Origin: EW11 sp035765635
GTDB lineage: Bacteria; Verrucomicrobiota; Verrucomicrobiia; Opitutales; Opitutaceae
Reading direction: 5' to 3'
Length of the DNA: 64,000 bases
NCBI GenBank assembly: GCA_035765635.1
Contig: DASTWZ010000031.1
Span: 181,578 to 245,577 of the forward strand
The position numbers and the translations under genes are program-made. This document shows, piece after piece, positions 60,281 to 64,000 of the stretch; the stretch's first letter is position 1; every line of letters begins with the position of its first letter. The notes below the pieces were generated by a model. The model did not search any database. It had not been told where the DNA came from and saw nothing but the letters and a program-made list of their open reading frames with translations.

Positions 60281-60987
60281 AACTCCTCTCTCCGCACCGC
60301 GGCTTACAGGCGATCGCGCTTCTTCCCATGTGGGCCGCCCTCGCGACCGCCCAACCCGCGCAGCAACTGCCGAACAAGGATCTGCTGACGCCGCCGGATC
60401 AGGTGACCGCGCAAGCCACCGAGATCACGAGTCGCGAACTCGAGACCTGGAGCACGGACACGGAAACGCGGGGCGTTTTCACCGGCAATGTCGTCGTGAC
60501 GGGAACGAATCTAAAACTCACCTGCGACCGTCTCGAAATCATCGCCACGCGCATCGGCGACAAAACGGAAACCATCGGCACGCTCGAAAAATTCAAATAC
60601 CTCCTCGCCACGGGCAAAGTTCATATCGTGCAAGGCGAGCGAGAGGCGAGTTGCGGCCGTGCAGAGGTTTTCCCTCGTGAAGATCGCCTGGTGCTGACCG
60701 AGAAACCCATGGTGGTCGACCACGGCAGCGAAGCCACCTACGTGGGCGACGAATTAATGCTTTACCGAGGACAGCGCCGCGTCACGGGCAAGGGCGTGCA
60801 AATCACGCTTCCGCCAATCAAGGACCTCGGCTTCGACAAGAAGGAAGCGCCGCCGACCGCGGAAGCGCCCAAGCCAGAAACGCCGGCGACCAATGGGACC
60901 AACACCGCTGCGCCTACGCCGACGCCCACACCCACGCCACCTGCTCCCTCGCCCAATTCAAGCCAGCCGAAGTCGCCGGAAAAATGA
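60277..60987 (+). CDS. lptA: LPS-transport periplasmic protein LptA (OstA-like)
   Basis: A 236-residue exported beta-jellyroll protein. A signal peptide (LLPMWAALATAQPA) is followed by the OstA-like repeats: FTGNVVVTGTNLKLTCDRLEI, ATGKVHIVQGEREASCGRAE, RLVLTEKPMVVDHGSEATY and LMLYRGQRRVTGKGVQI. The C-terminal 55 residues are a Pro/Thr/Ala-rich low-complexity tail that E. coli LptA lacks. Starts and stops overlap by 4 bp on both sides (lptC, lptB). It carries LPS across the periplasm. Confidence 0.88.
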   Translation: MKLLSPHRGLQAIALLPMWAALATAQPAQQLPNKDLLTPPDQVTAQATEITSRELETWSTDTETRGVFTGNVVVTGTNLKLTCDRLEIIATRIGDKTETIGTLEKFKYLLATGKVHIVQGEREASCGRAEVFPREDRLVLTEKPMVVDHGSEATYVGDELMLYRGQRRVTGKGVQITLPPIKDLGFDKKEAPPTAEAPKPETPATNGTNTAAPTPTPTPTPPAPSPNSSQPKSPEK

Positions 60988-61763
60988 GTTTAACGATCAC
61001 ATCGCCCGTGGTGCACACCTCCGCCAACGTGACCGCTCCCGTCGCGGAAATTCGCACGCAGGGGCTGGTTAAAATCTACAGCGAGCGCCCCGTCGTTTCG
61101 GGCGTCGACGTGAACGTCCGGGCCGGCGAAGTCGTCGGGCTCCTCGGTCCAAATGGCGCGGGAAAAACCACGACGTTCTACATGATCGTCGGCCTCGTCC
61201 CGGCGACGAGTGGCAAGGTTTTCATTCAGGGACACGAGGCGACAAAGATGCGGATGCACGAACGCGCCAAGCTGGGCATTGGCTATTTGCCGCAGGAAGC
61301 ATCGGTGTTTCGACGCCTCACGGTGCGCGAAAATATTTTGGCCATCGTCGAGACGCTGAACATCCCCCGCAAAGAGCGTCCTGAGCGCGTGCAGAAACAT
61401 CTCGAGGAACTGAATCTCACTCACGTTTCAGAACAGAAAGCGTTCACACTCTCCGGTGGCGAACGACGCCGCTTGGAAATCGCGCGGGCTCTCGTGACGC
61501 AGCCGAAGTTTTTGCTGATGGACGAGCCGTTTGCCGGAGTTGATCCGATCTCGGTGGCCGACGTGCAGAAAATGGTCCTGGCCCTCAAGCAGCGCGGTAT
61601 TGGAATTCTCATTACCGATCACAACGTGCGCGAGACGCTGCGCATCGTGGACCGCGCTTACATCATCCGCCAAGGCAAGGTTCTGACCGAAGGCACCAGC
61701 GAGTTCCTCATCGGCGACCCTCAAGCGCGCGAGTTTTACCTCGGCAAGGACTTCAACCTTTGA
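60984..61763 (+). CDS. lptB: LPS-export ABC transporter ATPase LptB
   Basis: A 259-residue cytoplasmic ATPase that powers LPS extraction from the inner membrane with LptF/LptG (not in the window). Walker A is GPNGAGKTT at about 55-63, the Q-loop is in GIGYLPQEASVFRRLTVREN, the signature is LSGGERRRLEIARAL, Walker B LLMDEPFAGVDP and the switch His is in ILITDHNVRETLRI. The extra 20 residues at the N-terminus precede the usual start. The stop overlaps the next frame by TTGA, although ATG 61790 is the better start there. Confidence 0.96.
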   Translation: MSLTITSPVVHTSANVTAPVAEIRTQGLVKIYSERPVVSGVDVNVRAGEVVGLLGPNGAGKTTTFYMIVGLVPATSGKVFIQGHEATKMRMHERAKLGIGYLPQEASVFRRLTVRENILAIVETLNIPRKERPERVQKHLEELNLTHVSEQKAFTLSGGERRRLEIARALVTQPKFLLMDEPFAGVDPISVADVQKMVLALKQRGIGILITDHNVRETLRIVDRAYIIRQGKVLTEGTSEFLIGDPQAREFYLGKDFNL

Positions 61764-61789
61764 CACGTTTCGCGGAGCGGCACGCCCCC

Positions 61790-62788
61790 ATGCAAAAGGC
61801 CATTCAAGGCATCACGATCGATCATTTTTTCGAGACCTACCGCGATAAGTTGAAAATGGAGTTGGTCACCGGCGAAGCCGGGCTGCACCGGCTCATCCGC
61901 GAAGGAAGCATCAATCGGCCGGCTCTGGCGTTGACCGGCTTCTTCAAATATTTCGCAAACAAACGCATTCAGGTGCTCGGCGCCGCGGAGATGACTTATT
62001 TGAAGACGCTCTCGCAGCCGCGCCAAATCGAGATTCTCAACGAGATGGCCGACCGCCAGGTGCCCTGTTTGGTGTTGACCCGTAATTTCAATCCGACGCA
62101 GCCGATGCTGGCGGTCGCGGAAGATCGCAATCTCCCGCTTTTCCGCACGCCGCTGATCACGATGAACTACGTCAATCTCGCGACGTTGTGCATCGACAAC
62201 GAGTTCGCGCCATCAACCACCGAGCACGCGACGACGCTGGATATCAAAGGCATTGGCGTTCTGCTTCGCGGCAGCAGTGGCGTCGGCAAAAGCGAGTGCG
62301 CTCTCGCCCTGATCGAGCGCGGTCACTCCCTCGTGTCGGACGATCTCACAGTCATCAAGCTGCTCGACGAGCGCGAGCTCATGGCCACATCGCGGCCCCT
62401 CAACCGCGGCTACATGGAGTGCCGCGGGATCGGCATCATCAACATCGGCGAGATGTTCGGCGTGAAAAGTATCCGCGTGGAGAAACGCATCGACATGGTT
62501 GTGTCGCTCGTCGAATGGACGCCGGACGTCGTCGAAGAGCGCACCGGGCTCGAAGAGAATTATTATGAAATTCTCGGCCAGAAAGTCCCGCACATGGTCT
62601 TGTATGTGCGCCCCGGCCGCGACATGGCGCGCCTCGTCGAGGTCGCCGCAATGACGCAAGCTTTGAAGAAGATGGGCCATGATCCCGCGAAGGACTTCAA
62701 CGACCGCCTCATCGCATTCATGACGCGCCAATCCGAGACGCCGGAGAAAACAATCCGCCTCGCCGATCACGAAGAACGCCAGGGATAA
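61790..62788 (+). CDS. hprK: HPr kinase/phosphorylase
   Basis: A 332-residue bifunctional enzyme that phosphorylates or dephosphorylates HPr on a serine, linking sugar supply to gene control. The ATG at 61790 has an upstream GGAG; a TTG at 61760 overlapping lptB is possible. Features are the N-terminal domain with AEMTYLKTLS and PCLVLTRN, Walker A GSSGVGKS (161-168), VSDDLTVIKL and the family signature MECRGIGIINIGEMFGV. No HPr gene (ptsH) is next to it. Placement directly after lptB, without rpoN between, differs from the proteobacterial order. Confidence 0.95.
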   Translation: MQKAIQGITIDHFFETYRDKLKMELVTGEAGLHRLIREGSINRPALALTGFFKYFANKRIQVLGAAEMTYLKTLSQPRQIEILNEMADRQVPCLVLTRNFNPTQPMLAVAEDRNLPLFRTPLITMNYVNLATLCIDNEFAPSTTEHATTLDIKGIGVLLRGSSGVGKSECALALIERGHSLVSDDLTVIKLLDERELMATSRPLNRGYMECRGIGIINIGEMFGVKSIRVEKRIDMVVSLVEWTPDVVEERTGLEENYYEILGQKVPHMVLYVRPGRDMARLVEVAAMTQALKKMGHDPAKDFNDRLIAFMTRQSETPEKTIRLADHEERQG

Positions 62789-62791
62789 TTT

Positions 62792-63553
62792 ATGACCAGC
62801 ACCACGGCACGCGTCGACGGACGCAGTTTCGATCAACTCAGAAACATCACTTTCGAAGCCAACATCGCGCCGCACGCGACTGGCTCCGTCCTCGTGAGCT
62901 TCGGCCAGACACGCGTGATTTGCGCGGCGACGATCGAACCCAAAGTGCCGAGCTGGATGCGGCAACAAGGCATCAAGGGCGGCTGGCTGACGGCTGAGTA
63001 TTCACTTCTTCCCTACAGCACGCACGAGCGGAAGCAGCGCGACATTTCACGCGGCAAACTCGATGGCCGCACCGTCGAAATTCAGCGCCTCATCGGCCGG
63101 TCTCTGCGTGCCGTGATCAATTTGGATAAACTCGGCGACAACACGCTGTGGGTCGATTGCGACGTTCTTCAGGCCGATGGCGGCACGCGCACGGCCTCCA
63201 TTACGGGCGCGTATCTGGCCACGCGCATGGCGGTGCAAAAGCTGTTGGACAAAAAAGCGCTCGTCGAAAACCCGCTCGTCGATTCCGTCGGGGCCGTGAG
63301 CGTCGGTGTGTTGAACGGCGCCGAGTTGCTCGATCTTGCGTACGTCGAAGACAAGGACGCCGAGGTCGATTTCAACGTGGTGATGACCGGCAAAGGCCAG
63401 TTCGTCGAAGTCCAGGGCTGCGGAGAGGAAGCCACGTTCTCGCACGATCAATTGCAAAACCTGCTTGGTCTCGCGCAAAAGGGCCTGAAAGAGATCTCGG
63501 CCTTGCAGACCAGTTTTCTTACGAAGCAACTGTTGGGCTCGCTCAAACTTTAG
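62792..63553 (+). CDS. rph: Ribonuclease PH
   Basis: A 253-residue 3'-5' phosphorolytic exoribonuclease that trims tRNA 3' ends. It begins 3 bp after the hprK stop with ATG. Core motifs are RVDGRSFDQLRNITFE, GSVLVSFGQTRVICAATIE, GWLTAEYSLLPYSTHER, RTVEIQRLIGRSLRAV (phosphate-binding) and DCDVLQADGGTRTASI. Length and order are complete. Tight spacing suggests co-transcription with hprK. Confidence 0.97.
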   Translation: MTSTTARVDGRSFDQLRNITFEANIAPHATGSVLVSFGQTRVICAATIEPKVPSWMRQQGIKGGWLTAEYSLLPYSTHERKQRDISRGKLDGRTVEIQRLIGRSLRAVINLDKLGDNTLWVDCDVLQADGGTRTASITGAYLATRMAVQKLLDKKALVENPLVDSVGAVSVGVLNGAELLDLAYVEDKDAEVDFNVVMTGKGQFVEVQGCGEEATFSHDQLQNLLGLAQKGLKEISALQTSFLTKQLLGSLKL

Positions 63554-63636
63554 TTCGCTCGGCGGCTCTGAACGGAATCGCATGAAGAGTGGCCCGCCGC
63601 CTGCTTTCTCGCCTGCACCCACCATTCCATTCCGCG

Positions 63637-63846
63637 ATGAAAATTAAATCCCTGCTCTGCTCCGCCGCTCTTGCTTCGATCACCGCTGCCACCCTCCAAG
63701 CTCATCCGGGTCACGATGGCCACGAGCTGGTCTGGGAATACAACGGCGGCCACATCCATCTCGAGCCCTACTTCTGGACAGTCGCCGTAGCCCTGGTGGT
63801 CTACATTACTTACCGCGGAGGCAAAAAGCGCGACTCGCGCGACTGA
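63637..63846 (+). CDS. Small exported membrane protein with N-terminal histidines
   Basis: A 69-residue protein from the ATG at 63637. It has a signal peptide (SLLCSAALASITAATLQA), then HPGHDGHELVWEYNGGHIH, with five His residues that could bind a metal or be incidental. A transmembrane helix (YFWTVAVALVVYITY) and a basic end (RGGKKRDSRD) follow. The product is unknown. It is the last gene before the repeat at the window edge, 83 bp after rph. Confidence 0.65.
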   Translation: MKIKSLLCSAALASITAATLQAHPGHDGHELVWEYNGGHIHLEPYFWTVAVALVVYITYRGGKKRDSRD

Positions 63847-63864
63847 GGGACGTGTTACAAAAAC

Positions 63865-64000
63865 TCGCAGCGCGGCGGAGTCGTAGCGAGAGATACAAGG
63901 CTTGATCGCGATGATTTTGAGCGCGAAAAGTCGCTGTGAATTAGCGGCCGCGTTTCAAACGCGGTCGCGGGGTATTTGGAGCGCAGGCGTCTCGCCTGCA
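63865..64000. repeat. Compound palindromic repeat, family IV, copy 2 (cut by the window edge)
   Basis: CTCGCAGCGCGGCGGAGTCG (63865 on), then AGTCGCTGTGAATTAGCGGC, CGCGTTTCAAACGCGGTCGC and GGTATTTGGAGCGCAGGCGT match, in the same order, blocks of copy 1 at 32427-32565. The second half lies outside the window. Confidence 0.85.

Overview
The window is a GC-rich, gene-dense bacterial chromosome segment. It probably comes from the Verrucomicrobiota (an Opitutales- or Chthoniobacter-like lineage). This is inferred from gene content, not from a marker tree: a type III glutamine synthetase beside a type I enzyme, a TIGR03067-type protein, a large FG-GAP/ASPIC protein, secreted GH2 and GH30 glycosidases and a ThuA-domain protein. 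An Lpt/Kds operon shows a Gram-negative envelope with lipopolysaccharide. The only RNA gene seen is tRNA-Val(GAC). No integrase, transposase, phage gene or CRISPR array was recognised.

Layout. 1-9.8 kb: a GAF-PP2C phosphatase (cut by the window edge), cyclophilin, a MetA-like outer-membrane protein, a chemoreceptor, alanine dehydrogenase, accA, a YmdB-type phosphodiesterase and ilvB. 9.8-15.1 kb: a minus-strand operon of O-antigen-ligase/TPR protein, FecR-domain protein and CHASE2 adenylate cyclase. 15.5-19.4 kb: divergent glutamine synthetases glnN (type III) and glnA (type I). 19.6-25.1 kb: rlmN, a duplicated-domain lipoprotein and system II cytochrome c maturation genes (resB, ccsA). 25.1-27.8 kb: a ThuA-domain protein and recN. 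28.1-31.6 kb: a TetR-MFS-HlyD efflux operon with two clear operators. 31.6-32.7 kb: tRNA-Val inside a patchwork of palindromic repeats.

32.7-44.5 kb: a GH2 glycosidase, a three-gene histidine-kinase cluster with no output gene, rmuC, a TIGR03067 protein, and a GH30 glycosidase of different base composition beside a carboxylesterase remnant. 44.6-51.0 kb: a polytopic membrane protein divergent from a 1235-residue FG-GAP/ASPIC protein. 51.1-57.1 kb: sugar-transfer and methyltransferase genes, probably for surface polysaccharide, interrupted by an aldo/keto reductase. 57.2-59.3 kb: a fused E1 2-oxoacid dehydrogenase. 59.3-63.8 kb: the overlapping run kdsC-lptC-lptA-lptB-hprK-rph and a small histidine-containing membrane protein.

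The strongest non-routine signals are these: (1) a cluster of three kinases where one has receiver, GAF and histidine domains but an apparently broken ATP-binding domain; (2) two TGCAAGT-N4-ACTTGCA operators upstream of the TetR gene; (3) a lipoprotein with two copies of an unrecognised domain fixed to the resB-ccsA genes; (4) at least four families of intergenic palindromic repeats, one of which supplies the C-terminus of a membrane protein; (5) a probable transferred GH30 gene next to gene debris. Most start codons were chosen by reading homology and overlaps, not by experiment.
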